A stretch of DNA of 42,539 nt, from contig JBHOQW010000310.1 of the NCBI GenBank assembly GCA_042408665.1, positions 1 to 42,539 on the forward strand, written 5' to 3'. The notes under the pieces are model-generated. The model was not told the origin of the DNA and searched no databases. It saw only the letters and a list, made by a program, of their open reading frames with translations. A program made the translations under genes and the position numbers. The DNA is from CAUJGQ01 sp042408665 (GTDB lineage Bacteria; Chloroflexota; Dehalococcoidia; CAUJGQ01). Below are positions 1-8,484 of the stretch, piece by piece (position 1 is the stretch's first letter; every line of letters begins with the position of its first letter).

Positions 1-1499
1 GAGCGCTCGGCCAGCTTGCGCACCTCGTCGGCCACCACGGCGAAGCCGCGGCCGTGCTCGCCGGCGCGGGCGGCCTCGATGGCGGCGTTGAGGGCCAACA
101 GGTTGGTTTGCTCGGCGATGTCGTCGATGGTTTCCACCACCACGCCGATGCGCTCGCCCAGCTTGCCCAGATCCTTGACCAGGGTGGTTGCCTCGCGCAT
201 CTCGGTCGCGCTCACTTTGAGCCCCTCCACCGCCTCGCGCACGGCCGCGGCACCGCGCTGGGCTGAGACCTTCGATTGCTCCACGGCCGCGGCCGCGTTG
301 GCGGCGTTGGCGGCCATTTGTTCGATACTGGCGGCCATCTGCGTGGCTGTCGCGGTGGTGGCCTGTACCTGTCCGGCCTGTTCCGTGGCCCCGCGCGCCA
401 CCTGGTCGATCACGCGCACCAGGTCCCGGATTGTGTCCCGCACGGAGCGGATGTTGGTGGCCGTCTCCTGGGCGCCGGTGGCGATGCCCGCCATGGCGTT
501 GCTGACCTGGCTCACCCCCTCGCTCGTCTGGGCGGCGGCCTGGCCGAGCTGGCCGCTGCTGTCCGCCACGGTACCAGCGGCTCGCTGGATCTGTCCGACC
601 AGATCCTGGAGGTCACGCCGCGCCTGCTCGTAGCCGGCGACGGCCGCGCGCGTGCGCTCCAGCAACGTGTTGGCCGTCTCGGCCATGCGCCCCAGCTCGT
701 CACGGCCGCGCCAGGCGATGGGCCGCGTCACCGGCTCCACGCGCACCGTGAGGTCCCCGCGCGCGAACGCCTCCAGCCCGCGCGCCAGGGAGGTCACGCA
801 GTGGTCCGCGAGTGAGGTGAGCGTTGTGCCCACGAGCTGCACGCCGCGTGTGATGCGCCGTGACACCACCAGCGCCGTGCCGGCACCCACCGCCACTGCC
901 ACCGCCATGGCGGTGCCCATCAACACCTGGGTGCGCCGGGCCGCCGCCCTGGTCTCCGCGACGACGGCCCCGGCCCGTGCCCGCTTGGCCTGCACGAGGT
1001 CGGCGATGGCGCCGTTCACCACGTTGTAGGCGCGCACGTTGTCGGCGCCGAACAGCACCTGCTTGGAGCCGGCGGTGTCGCCGCGCGCCGCCAGCCCGAA
1101 CGCCCGCGTGCGGGTGGGCGTCCAGGCGTCGTAGGCGGCGCGCAGCGCCTCCAGCCGGCTGGCCTCGGCGCTCCCCGCGAGCAGCGCGTTCAGCCGCGCC
1201 AGGTCGGCGTTGAGGCGCTCCTCCGCTGCCCGAAAGCTGGCCTGCCAAGCGCGGCGCGCCTCATCCCCGTCGACCAGCAGCGCCTGCCGTAGCTCGCGTT
1301 GCATGGTCAGGAGCTGCACCTGCGCGTCCAGCGCCGTCTCCACGGCGGCTATCTCCACCCCTGCCACCCGCTCCGTGGCCGCGCTGGCGGCCAGGAGCTG
1401 GCGCAGCCCCAGCCCGCCCACCGCGAGTAGCGCCACGAGCAGCGTGCCGAAGCCGCCCAGCAACTTCCACCGGATCCCGAGGTCGTTGAACCAACCCAT
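1..1499 (-). CDS. Methyl-accepting chemotaxis protein, 3' end cut by the window edge
   Basis: Transmembrane chemoreceptor that would signal to CheA/CheW. About 499 codons are visible in one open frame running off the left edge, so the C-terminus is missing. A first membrane helix lies near residues 13-35 and a second near 191-213. The helical region between them looks like a four-helix-bundle sensor, and a HAMP-like segment follows. The signalling hairpin tip is at the window edge, with EQTNLLALNAAIEAARAGE and then GRGFAVVADEVRKLAERS, which is diagnostic for the family. The start ATG (1497-1499) has GGAGG about 10 bases upstream. The ligand is unknown. The gene lies 107 bp downstream of a co-directional GntR regulator. 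Family assignment is near certain. Confidence 0.95.
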   Translation of the reverse strand, partial: MGWFNDLGIRWKLLGGFGTLLVALLAVGGLGLRQLLAASAATERVAGVEIAAVETALDAQVQLLTMQRELRQALLVDGDEARRAWQASFRAAEERLNADLARLNALLAGSAEASRLEALRAAYDAWTPTRTRAFGLAARGDTAGSKQVLFGADNVRAYNVVNGAIADLVQAKRARAGAVVAETRAAARRTQVLMGTAMAVAVAVGAGTALVVSRRITRGVQLVGTTLTSLADHCVTSLARGLEAFARGDLTVRVEPVTRPIAWRGRDELGRMAETANTLLERTRAAVAGYEQARRDLQDLVGQIQRAAGTVADSSGQLGQAAAQTSEGVSQVSNAMAGIATGAQETATNIRSVRDTIRDLVRVIDQVARGATEQAGQVQATTATATQMAASIEQMAANAANAAAAVEQSKVSAQRGAAAVREAVEGLKVSATEMREATTLVKDLGKLGERIGVVVETIDDIAEQTNLLALNAAIEAARAGEHGRGFAVVADEVRKLAER

Positions 1500-1530
1500 C
1501 CGCTCCGCCTCCAACGCTGTTGCAGTATCG

Positions 1531-1547
1531 TTGTATTGTTACTACAA
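1531..1547. promoter_or_regulatory. AT-rich imperfect palindrome upstream of the chemoreceptor
   Basis: TTGTATTGTTACTACAA has arms TTGTA/TACAA around a 7-base centre. It sits in the only AT-rich stretch between the GntR gene and the chemoreceptor start. It could be a promoter element or an operator for the adjacent GntR/UTRA regulator, whose subfamily favours GT...AC dyads. This is weak, position-based inference. Confidence 0.3.
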
Positions 1548-1606
1548 TTTCCGCAAAAGGTATCGAGGGGTTCGTCGTCCGTCTTTAGGGCGCCGGCCCC
1601 AAGCCT

Positions 1607-2365
1607 TCAGACCACCAGCAGGTAGCGGCGGGGCACCACCGCCCTCAGCCGGCTGGCGCGGCTCGCGGTGATGGTGCAGCGGATCTCCACCAGCCGCTCG
1701 CTGGCGTACGTGTGCCGCCGGAGGCACAGCCCGGCCGTCCGCGGCGGTACGCGCAGTAGATGGGCGTGGCGGAGGGAAAGGGTGATCGCCCGTAGCTCAT
1801 CGTGGGCATGGCTGACATGCACGCGCAGTTCCCGCTCGAGGGCGCGGTACAGGGCGGCATCCGTAAGGGCGCGCTCGACTACGCCGCGAGTCAGTTGGGG
1901 CAGGACTGAGGTTTCCAGCGCGGTGGGCCGTCCGTCCAGGAGGCAGAGACGAGTCAACCGCATGAGGGGCGCCTGCGGTGGGAGCGCAAACCGCCGTGCC
2001 AGCCGCGGCGCCGTGACCGGCGACAGCACCGTCAGTAACCGCCGCTCCCACCGGGCGGCGGTCGATCCGGTATACAGCACGGGGGAGGTGAACCGAAACA
2101 TCACGGCATCCGCGGCGTCGTCGGGCGGTCGCACCACATATGAGCCGCGACCGCGCTGGCGGTGGATCAACCCGGCATGGACGAGCTCCTCCATCGCCCG
2201 CCGCACGGTGGTGCGCGAGACGCCCGTTTGCGCCGCGATGTCCAGCTCCGAGGGCAGGCGTTCGCCCGGTGGGATGTCTCCGGCGTCAATGGCCGCGCGC
2301 AGTTGCTCCTGCAACTGATGGTGCAAGGGCACAGGCGCGTTCGGATCGAGCCGTAGGATGAGCAC
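1607..2365 (-). CDS. GntR-family transcriptional regulator with UTRA effector domain
   Basis: Repressor-type regulator of about 252 residues. The N-terminal winged helix (residues about 5-72) shows the GntR pattern, including PLHHQLQEQLRAAIDAGDI and then GVSRTTVRRAMEELVHAGLI and RGRGSYV. The C-terminal two-thirds looks like a UTRA ligand domain (HutC subfamily), with RLTRLCLLDGRPTALETSVL matching its core. I chose the GTG start at 2365 because GGAGGG lies 7 bases upstream; a GTG 9 codons further out lacks such a site. It is divergent from the PAS-GGDEF-EAL gene and upstream of the chemoreceptor, either of which may be its target. The ligand cannot be told from the sequence. Confidence 0.9.
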   Translation of the reverse strand: MLILRLDPNAPVPLHHQLQEQLRAAIDAGDIPPGERLPSELDIAAQTGVSRTTVRRAMEELVHAGLIHRQRGRGSYVVRPPDDAADAVMFRFTSPVLYTGSTAARWERRLLTVLSPVTAPRLARRFALPPQAPLMRLTRLCLLDGRPTALETSVLPQLTRGVVERALTDAALYRALERELRVHVSHAHDELRAITLSLRHAHLLRVPPRTAGLCLRRHTYASERLVEIRCTITASRASRLRAVVPRRYLLVV

Positions 2366-2501
2366 GAGCGATCCCTCCGCACCGACCAGCACGCCTGTGC
2401 CGGAGGGGTAGGGGATTCTTTTTATCGCTTAATACCGTCGCACGGTCCATAGCGTGTCGCGATGGGATTCCGTCTTTCTCTGCGCCGAACCGGTCCTTCG
2501 C

Positions 2502-2521
2502 GCCCCGGCTTCAGCCGGGGC
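2502..2521. repeat. GC-rich hairpin in the divergent GntR / GGDEF-EAL intergenic region
   Basis: GCCCCGGCT and AGCCGGGGC form a perfect 9-bp inverted repeat around a 2-base centre. It lies about 95 bp upstream of the GGDEF/EAL start, inside the 250-bp divergent intergenic region, which otherwise holds only an AT-rich patch near 2418-2435. It resembles a dispersed REP-like palindrome more than a terminator, as there is no T-run and it precedes a gene. Confidence 0.5.
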
Positions 2522-2615
2522 GGCAGACCGACAGCGCGCGCATCGAGTCACCCGCTGACCGCCGGCGGCCCGTGCACGCGCTCCTAGGCCGCCGTGTGCG
2601 GTTCGCCCGCCAACG

Positions 2616-4700
2616 ATGCCCCCACAGCTCACCCTCGCCCACGTGTTTGAGTCGCTGCCCGACGCGGTGGTGTGCGTCGACCAGCACGCGCGCATCGTAG
2701 TGGTGAACGCGCAGGCCGAGCGGATGTTTGGCTACCACCGCGACGAACTGCTCGGCCAGCCGTTGGTCATCCTCATCCCGGAAGACGCGCGTGAGCGACA
2801 CGCCCAGCACCATGAGCGCTATTTCCGGCAGCCGGTGGCGCGCCCGATGGGCACCGGCCTTGAGCTGCGCGCCCGGCGCAAGGACGGCTCCGTGTTCCCC
2901 GTGGACATCAGCCTGAGCCCGCTCTACACCGACGACGGCCTGATCGTCGTCGGCGCCATCCGCGATCTCACGGAGCAGCGGCGGGTACAGGCGGAACTGC
3001 GCGAGCGGGAGGAGTGGCATCGACTGTTGCTTGCCAATCTCCAGGATGTGATCTACCTGGTAGCCGTGCGGGAAGACCCGCTGCACGGCCAGGTGCTGGC
3101 AGTGTACGGGCCGACGCGGGCCATCACCGGTCATCCCCCCGAGGACTTTCTCCAAGACCCCGACCTCTGGTTTCGGCTCATCCACCCCGATGACCTGCCT
3201 GACGTCAGCGCCCGCACCGAGCGCCTCCTGGCGCGAATGGCGCCGGGCACACGGGTGTACCGTGTCCGCAACGTGGAGACGGGGGAATACCGCTGGGTGG
3301 AAGACCGTGTGGTGCCGCGCCTAGATGCCGGTACCGGTATCTGGTCCCTGTTTGGCGTAGCACGCGATATCACCGAGCGCAAGCAGTTCGAGCGCGAGCT
3401 GCTCCACCTCGCCCTCCATGACCCCCTCACCGGCCTGCCCAACCGGCGCTGGTTTACGGAGCAGCTCGAGGCGGCGGTCCAGTCTCGACCCGACCGGAGC
3501 GCGCTCGCCGTTCTGTTCCTGGACCTGGACGGCTTCAAGGTCATCAATGACTCACTCGGGCACCGTGCGGGCGATGACCTGCTCCGCGCGGTCGGCCAGC
3601 GCCTGCGTCAACGGCTGCGCCCCGGCGACAGGCTGGCGCGGCTGGGCGGCGACGAGTTCGCCGTGTTGCTGGAGGGGCTGCGCGGTCCGCGCGACGCGGC
3701 CGCGGTGGCCGAGCGCCTCCTGGCCGCCGTGGGCGAGCCGCTCACGCTGCACGGACGCGAGGTGACCCTCTCGGCTAGCGTGGGCATCACGCTCCTGCAC
3801 ATCCCCTCACGGTCGCTTCGTCCCGATGAGCTGCTACAGCAGGCCGACCTGGCCATGTACCAGGCCAAAGCGGAGGGCAAGGGGCGCTACAGCTTTTTCC
3901 AGCCGGCCTTACAAGAGCAGGTGACCGCGCGCCTGGAGCTGGAACGCGCGCTGCGGCACGCGCTTGCGCGCGGCGAACTGGCGCTGCACTACCAGCCGGA
4001 GGTCGACCTGGCCAGCGGCACCCTGGTGGCGGCCGAAGCGCTGCTGCGCTGGCGCCATCCCGACCTCGGCGCCGTTGCGCCCGGGGCGTTCATCGGCTTG
4101 GCCGAGGAGACGGGGTTGATCCTGCCGATCGGCCGTTGGGTGCTGGAGCAGGCCTGCGCATGGGCGCGGCGGCTGCCCGCGGCCCTCGCCGACCTGGTGG
4201 TCAGCGTGAACGTCTCCGCCCGCCAATTCCACCAGCCGGACCTCGTCGAGGTCGTGGCCCGCGTGCTGGCCACCAGCGGCTTGGAGCCGGCCCGACTGCG
4301 GCTGGAGGTCACCGAGAGCGTCGCCGTGCCGGACCCGCCCCATGCTGCCAGGCTCCTGCACCGACTCAAGGGGCTGGGCGTACGGCTGGCGCTGGACGAC
4401 TTCGGCACGGGGTTCTCCTCGCTCAGTTACCTCCGCGATTTCCCCTTCGATACCCTCAAGCTTGACCGCTCCTTCGTGCGCCAGTTGGCGCATGACCGCC
4501 CCACCACCGCCATCGTGCGTGCGGTGGTGGCGGCCGCGCACGAGCTGGGCCTCACCGTGGTGGCCGAAGGCATCGAGACGCGCCAGCAACTCATGGCCGC
4601 CTACGCCGTCCACTGCGACAGCGGCCAGGGCTACCTGTTCGGTCGCCCGGTGCCACCGGAGGAGTTTGCACGGCGCACGACCGCGCTCCCTGGCCGTTAG
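2616..4700 (+). CDS. PAS-PAS-GGDEF-EAL cyclic-di-GMP signalling protein
   Basis: Predicted cytoplasmic sensor of 694 residues that makes and/or breaks cyclic-di-GMP; no membrane helix is seen. PAS domain 1 is at about 5-125 and PAS domain 2 at about 135-255, closing with a PAC-like GVARDITERKQFE. The GGDEF domain is at about 265-425 with intact GGDEF (344-348) and the upstream FLDLDGFKVINDSLGH. The EAL domain is at about 440-685 with intact EALLRW (E474), NVSARQF, LEVTES, DDFGTGFSS, K in LKLDRSF and VAEGIET. Both catalytic domains look active on paper, although in many such tandem proteins only one is. The ribosome site is poor, but the ATG fits the start of the first PAS domain. The gene stands alone. 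Confidence 0.96.
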   Translation: MPPQLTLAHVFESLPDAVVCVDQHARIVVVNAQAERMFGYHRDELLGQPLVILIPEDARERHAQHHERYFRQPVARPMGTGLELRARRKDGSVFPVDISLSPLYTDDGLIVVGAIRDLTEQRRVQAELREREEWHRLLLANLQDVIYLVAVREDPLHGQVLAVYGPTRAITGHPPEDFLQDPDLWFRLIHPDDLPDVSARTERLLARMAPGTRVYRVRNVETGEYRWVEDRVVPRLDAGTGIWSLFGVARDITERKQFERELLHLALHDPLTGLPNRRWFTEQLEAAVQSRPDRSALAVLFLDLDGFKVINDSLGHRAGDDLLRAVGQRLRQRLRPGDRLARLGGDEFAVLLEGLRGPRDAAAVAERLLAAVGEPLTLHGREVTLSASVGITLLHIPSRSLRPDELLQQADLAMYQAKAEGKGRYSFFQPALQEQVTARLELERALRHALARGELALHYQPEVDLASGTLVAAEALLRWRHPDLGAVAPGAFIGLAEETGLILPIGRWVLEQACAWARRLPAALADLVVSVNVSARQFHQPDLVEVVARVLATSGLEPARLRLEVTESVAVPDPPHAARLLHRLKGLGVRLALDDFGTGFSSLSYLRDFPFDTLKLDRSFVRQLAHDRPTTAIVRAVVAAAHELGLTVVAEGIETRQQLMAAYAVHCDSGQGYLFGRPVPPEEFARRTTALPGR

Positions 4701-4736
4701 GCGGTTCGGCTCCGGACCGTCGTCCCCTTGCCGACA

Positions 4737-4752
4737 ACCTTGACGTCAAGGT
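4737..4752. promoter_or_regulatory. Perfect 16-bp palindrome upstream of the acyl-CoA dehydrogenase gene
   Basis: ACCTTGACGTCAAGGT is a perfect palindrome 53 bp before the dehydrogenase start. Length and position fit an operator for a dimeric regulator, for example a TetR-type fatty-acid repressor. No such regulator gene is adjacent, so this is inference. Confidence 0.5.
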
Positions 4753-4804
4753 AAGCTACCGATGCCCGGCGGCCCGCGGCGATCCCACGTGAGGAGGAGA
4801 GGAG

Positions 4805-6001
4805 ATGGACTTCAGGGACACACCGGCCGAAGCGGCGTTCCGCGCCGAGGTGCGCGCGTTCATCGAGCAGAACCTGCCCAAGGGCTGGGGCACCCCCGAC
4901 GAGGAGCAACAGTTCGTCGGCGTCGATGACCCAGAGCGCGAGGCGTTCATCAAAGAGTGGAAGAAGAAGCTGGCCGCCCGCGGCTGGCTGGCGCCGCACT
5001 GGCCCAAGGAGTACGGCGGCGCCGGCATGACCCCGGTGGAGCACTTCATCTTCAACGAGGAGATGGCCAAGGCACGCGCCCCGCAGGTGGGCGGCTTCGG
5101 CGTCACCATGATCGGGCCGATCCTGATCATGTACGGCACCGACGAGCAGAAGAAGGAGCACCTGCCGGGCATCACCTCCGGCGAAGTCACCTGGTGCCAG
5201 GGCTACTCTGAGCCCGGCGCCGGCTCGGACCTGGCCAGCCTCCAGACCCGCGCCGTGCGCGACGGCGACGAGTACGTGATCAACGGCCAGAAGATTTGGA
5301 CCTCCGGCGCCCACCGCGCCGACTGGATGTTCATGCTGGCCCGCACCGACCCGGACGCCCCCAAACACCGCGGCATCTCCATGTTGCTGGTGGACATGAA
5401 GACGCCGGGCATCACCATCCAGCCGCTCATCACCATGGCCGGCGACCACACCTTCAACCAGGAGTACTTCGACAACGTGCGTGTGCCGGTCAAGAACCGC
5501 GTGGGCGAGGAGAACCGCGGCTGGTACGTGGGCGCCACCCTGCTCGACTTCGAGCGCTCCAATATCAGCGCCAGCATCGGCCTGCGCCACACGGTGAACG
5601 ACATCGTCCAGTTCGCGCGCGAGGCGTCACAGAGCGGCAGCGTGCCGGTGCGCCTCACCCCCGCGGTCAAGGCGGAGCTGGCCGAGCGGGCCATCGAGGC
5701 GGACATCGCCCGCCTGTTCAGCTACCGCATCATCTCCATGCAGAAGCGCGGCCTGGTGCCCAACTACGAGGCCTCGATGAACAAGCTGTTCCGCTCCGAG
5801 GCCCAGCAGCGCCTGGCGCAGACCGGCATGAAGCTCATCCACCTGTACGGCAACGCCTTCCGCGACAAGAAATGGGCGCCGATGCGCAGCCGGATCTCGC
5901 ACATGTACCTGACCAGCGTCTCGGCGACCATTGCCGCCGGTACGTCGGAGATCCAGCGCAACATCATCGCCACCCGCGGCCTGGGCCTGCCCCGCGGCTG
6001 A
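4805..6001 (+). CDS. Acyl-CoA dehydrogenase (FadE-like)
   Basis: FAD enzyme of 398 residues introducing the 2,3 double bond in an acyl-CoA. An N-terminal helical domain is followed by the FAD/substrate signature CQGYSEPGAGSDLASLQTR (about 135-155) and GQKIWTSGAH. The C-terminal helical domain ends in GTSEIQRNIIATRGLGLPRG, typical of actinobacterial and Chloroflexota FadE proteins. The residue aligned to the medium-chain catalytic Glu is Ala (IAAGTSE), as in isovaleryl/long-chain types that place the base elsewhere. The start has a very strong AGGAGG-type site. A palindrome lies upstream and a 14-bp-stem hairpin lies after the stop. The chain-length preference is unknown. A related paralogue lies at 14975-16135. 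Confidence 0.95.
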   Translation: MDFRDTPAEAAFRAEVRAFIEQNLPKGWGTPDEEQQFVGVDDPEREAFIKEWKKKLAARGWLAPHWPKEYGGAGMTPVEHFIFNEEMAKARAPQVGGFGVTMIGPILIMYGTDEQKKEHLPGITSGEVTWCQGYSEPGAGSDLASLQTRAVRDGDEYVINGQKIWTSGAHRADWMFMLARTDPDAPKHRGISMLLVDMKTPGITIQPLITMAGDHTFNQEYFDNVRVPVKNRVGEENRGWYVGATLLDFERSNISASIGLRHTVNDIVQFAREASQSGSVPVRLTPAVKAELAERAIEADIARLFSYRIISMQKRGLVPNYEASMNKLFRSEAQQRLAQTGMKLIHLYGNAFRDKKWAPMRSRISHMYLTSVSATIAAGTSEIQRNIIATRGLGLPRG

Positions 6002-6052
6002 CCCACAAGTGCCGGGTGCCCCGGCCCCCGGTTGAAGCACCCCGGTCAGGGA

Positions 6053-6102
6053 CCCCCCGGCCCGCTGAGCCCTAGTACCGATTTCCGCAGCGGGCCGGGG
6101 GG
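6053..6102. terminator. Strong hairpin between convergent genes; copy 1 of repeat family D
   Basis: CCCCCCGGCCCGCT (6053-6066) pairs perfectly with AGCGGGCCGGGGGG (6089-6102), a 14-bp stem with a 22-base loop. It lies between the converging acyl-CoA dehydrogenase and receiver genes, so it may act as a bidirectional terminator despite having no T-run. The same outline recurs inside dnaE at 23762-23813. Confidence 0.6.
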
Positions 6103-6156
6103 TGGCCGCAGGCCGGGGTGCGGGCGCGCTCGGCGAGCGGCACGAGAGGGAGAGGG

Positions 6157-6555
6157 TCATCCATCCGCGGGAGCCGCGTGGCGGGCCACCACCGCCAGCA
6201 GCTCGTCCACATCGAACGGCTTGGCCAGGAAGCCCGCCACCGCGTGCCGCTCCGCCTCGGACCGAGCGCGGTGGGCGGCGGTCATGAACACCACCGGCGC
6301 GCGAATGCCCTCCGCGCGCAGGCGCTCGAGCACGTCCCACCCGGTGAGGAGCGGCATCTGCAGGTCCAGCAGCACCAGCGCCGGCGCCCGCCGACGGATC
6401 AGCGCCAGCGCCTCCTGCCCGTCGGCGGCGGTGAGCACGCGATACCCCTCATCGCGCAGGATGTCGGCGACCAGCCGACGGATGTCCGGGTCGTCGTCGG
6501 CCACCACGATGGTCAACGCCGGCGCCGCCACCGGTGCCGTGGAATCGCAGCCCAT
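6157..6555 (-). CDS. Stand-alone response regulator receiver protein
   Basis: A 132-residue single-domain receiver with no output domain. The acidic cluster ADDDPD (20-24), phospho-acceptor Asp64 in VLLDLQMP, Thr92 and Lys112 in AKPF are all present, so it should accept a phosphoryl group. The frame is open much further upstream, but ATG 6555 with AGGAG 8-9 bases before it is the evident start, just before the receiver fold. No histidine kinase is nearby. It may act by protein-protein contact, in a CheY- or Spo0F-like way. Confidence 0.92.
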   Translation of the reverse strand: MGCDSTAPVAAPALTIVVADDDPDIRRLVADILRDEGYRVLTAADGQEALALIRRRAPALVLLDLQMPLLTGWDVLERLRAEGIRAPVVFMTAAHRARSEAERHAVAGFLAKPFDVDELLAVVARHAAPADG

Positions 6556-6758
6556 GCGCCACTCCTCTCGTGCCGGACGGTGCGCCGGCCCAGCGTAACG
6601 GGGGCGGGTGGCGGCGGGCGCCAGGCGGGGGGACCGCACCGAGATACCTCGGATGGGTAGGTACGCCCCTCCACTAGAGCACGCCGTCGTCCGGCCCGTC
6701 AACCCGTGGCCAACCCCGGTGAGCGCTGAGCGCGGAGTGGGCAGCCGACGAGCGGTCG

Positions 6759-6828
6759 TGGGCACGAGGAACGGGCAACGAGGTCCTGGGCGCGCCGCCT
6801 CGTTCCTCCGGCCTCGTTTCTCGGCCGT
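6759..6828. repeat. Inverted-repeat cluster (family B) in a 348-bp gene-free stretch
   Basis: The stretch 6556-6903 has no convincing gene. Within it, AACGAGG (6777-6783) pairs with CCTCGTT (6798-6804). The flanks repeat GAGGAACG/CGTTTCTC words, giving an imperfect longer hairpin. Similar aacgag/ctcgtt words occur at 14865-14890 and inside the indolepyruvate oxidoreductase gene. Confidence 0.45.
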
Positions 6829-6903
6829 GCGGGGTGCCGCCGGCCCCGCCGCCCGGTACACTGGGAGCGGGCCGGTGCGGGCAGGGCAGGCCGGCCGGAG
6901 CGG

Positions 6904-7089
6904 ATGATGCTGCGTGGTCATTACTTCCTCACGGTGTTCGTGTTCATGGTGCTGGGCGGCGTGGTCGGCGCACTGATCGGCGCCCTGTACGGCTGGGCCG
7001 GGCAGGAGGCCGGCTGGTGGGGGGTGGGCCTGCTGCTCGGCCTGTTCTACGGCACCATCGGCGGGGTGGCGGTGGCGGAGCGGGGGTGA
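6904..7089 (+). CDS. Small two-helix membrane protein
   Basis: A 61-residue protein with two hydrophobic Gly-rich segments, about residues 8-30 and 38-56, and little else. I do not recognise the family. GGAG lies just upstream; the second ATG (6907) has the better spacing. The stop is one base before the start of the DUF309 gene, so the two are probably co-translated. GC-rich DNA yields chance frames, but the position, ribosome site and clear membrane pattern favour a real gene. Confidence 0.6.
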   Translation: MMLRGHYFLTVFVFMVLGGVVGALIGALYGWAGQEAGWWGVGLLLGLFYGTIGGVAVAERG

Positions 7090-7090
7090 C

Positions 7091-7615
7091 ATGGCCGAGA
7101 TGGAGCGGGACCGTGAGCGAGAGGCCCTGCATGAGGCGCTGGGGCTGGACCTGGGCCCGCCCATCAGTGCCCACGCCGGCCCGCGCCGCCGCCCGGTGAT
7201 CGGCAAGGTGCGCCGCGGCGAGCCCACCGCGCGCTGCCAGGAACCGCCCTCCCCAGCCCTCCTGCAAGGCATCGCCCAGTTCAACCGGGGTGAGTTCTTC
7301 GAGCAGCACGAGACGCTGGAGGAGGCCTGGATCGAGGAGGAGGACCCGATCCGCTATCTCTACCAGGGCATCCTCCAGATCGGCGTGGGCTTCTACCACC
7401 TCCTGCGCGGCAACCCGCGCGGCGCGGCCGGCATGTGGGCCAAGGGCGTGCGCCTGCTGGAGAGCTTCCCACCCCGCTGCTGCGGCGTGGACGTGGCCGC
7501 CTTGATCGCCGATACCCGCCGCTGCATGGCCGAGCTGGAAGCCAAGGGCCTGCGCGACTTCGACCTCTCCCTCATCCCCAAGATCCGCCTGGTGGACGCG
7601 GCGCATGAGACGTGA
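7091..7615 (+). CDS. DUF309 domain protein
   Basis: A 174-residue soluble protein with the DUF309 core FNRGEFFEQHETLEEAW (about 61-77). This is followed by IRYLYQGILQIGVGFYHLLRGN and a helical tail. The conserved His/Glu residues in the EQHETLEE helix suggest a polar or metal site, but no activity is established for the family. The N-terminal 55 residues are charged and less conserved in look. The start follows the small membrane gene by one base. It converges on the DUF429 gene. Confidence 0.85.
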   Translation: MAEMERDREREALHEALGLDLGPPISAHAGPRRRPVIGKVRRGEPTARCQEPPSPALLQGIAQFNRGEFFEQHETLEEAWIEEEDPIRYLYQGILQIGVGFYHLLRGNPRGAAGMWAKGVRLLESFPPRCCGVDVAALIADTRRCMAELEAKGLRDFDLSLIPKIRLVDAAHET

Positions 7616-7680
7616 GGGGTGAGCGACACGCGATACGCGCCGCCTCTCACGTGTCGCGCGTCACGCCGCACGCTTCACAC
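7609..7680. repeat. Low-complexity inverted repeat (family C) between convergent genes
   Basis: GCGACACG (7623-7630) pairs with CGTGTCGC (7650-7657), among repeated gtgag and cgcgtcacg words. It fills the gap between the DUF309 and DUF429 stops. It may serve as a terminator hairpin, but it looks like the word-repeat hairpins near 16179, 27209 and 28729. Confidence 0.45.
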
Positions 7681-8484
7681 GTAGATGCAGCCCTCCAAAG
7701 GGCAGGGCGCCGCGTCGGCTGTAACCGTCCCGGCATGCCGAGCCGCCGTCCAGGCGGCGAGCACGGCATCCAGGGCGTCGCCCTCCGGGTCGGCAAGGGC
7801 CGCCTGCCGCACCCCGTCCGGTAGGCGCACGCCAGCGGCCGCGAGCCGGTCTAGCAGGGCGGCGCGGGCGGCGGCCCGGGCGGGGAGCCGGCCTTTGTAG
7901 GGGCGATACCAGCCCCACCGTTTGAGCGTGGCGGCCGGGCAGACTTCGAGCAGCCACGGCACGCCCGGGCGAGGTGGCTGGAAGGGTAGCGCCACGGCCC
8001 GGCCGGCGGCGACCAGCGGCGCCAGCACGTCGCGGATGGCGTGGTAGGTCTGACGGTAGAGGCGCACGTTGTAGGCGGCAAAGGGCACGCGTGCCGCCGC
8101 CTCGGTGGCCCGTTTCACCTCACCGGGGCAGCGCGCCCGACAGGCGCCGCGTAGCGCCTCGGCCGAGGGGAAGCGGGCGGCGAAGGCGTGCAGGAACGCC
8201 TCCCAGGAGGGCGCATCGAGCAGGAGGCGGGGTAGGCTAAAGGGGGCGTCCATCCCGACCAGGCAGGGCCCCTGCGCGGCGAGAAACGCGCGCACCGCCG
8301 CCAGCGCGCGGTCCCGCTCCCGCCCGCCGCCGGGCAGGCGCTCGGCGGGGCGGCAGTCATCCAGCACAAGCGTGTCGCCCACCCGCTCGCCGCGGGCCAC
8401 CCACAGCTTGCGGCCGGCGTCGGCGGCGCCGCTGAAATCGACGCCCACCACCCGGGTCGGCCATCGGTGGGGCGTGTCGCTCAT
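7675..8484 (-). CDS. DUF429 family protein (predicted RNase H-fold nuclease)
   Basis: A 269-residue soluble protein. It shows the DUF429 landmarks: an N-terminal GVDFSGA acidic motif (about 14-20), VGMDAPFSLP (about 76-85), a middle YNVRLYRQTYHAIRD region and a C-terminal acidic EGDALDAVLAAW helix. The last residues are CPLEGCIYV. The family is predicted to have an RNase H-like fold, with these acidic residues as metal ligands; the substrate is unknown. ATG 8484 overlaps the MarR stop by 4 bases (ATGA), so it is translationally coupled to that regulator and likely in the same operon. Confidence 0.85.
   Translation of the reverse strand: MSDTPHRWPTRVVGVDFSGAADAGRKLWVARGERVGDTLVLDDCRPAERLPGGGRERDRALAAVRAFLAAQGPCLVGMDAPFSLPRLLLDAPSWEAFLHAFAARFPSAEALRGACRARCPGEVKRATEAAARVPFAAYNVRLYRQTYHAIRDVLAPLVAAGRAVALPFQPPRPGVPWLLEVCPAATLKRWGWYRPYKGRLPARAAARAALLDRLAAAGVRLPDGVRQAALADPEGDALDAVLAAWTAARHAGTVTADAAPCPLEGCIYV

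Noticed and set aside
6608..6907. Possible 99-codon gene upstream of the small membrane protein
   Set aside because: Basic low-complexity translation running through a family B hairpin, with no ribosome site or recognisable fold.
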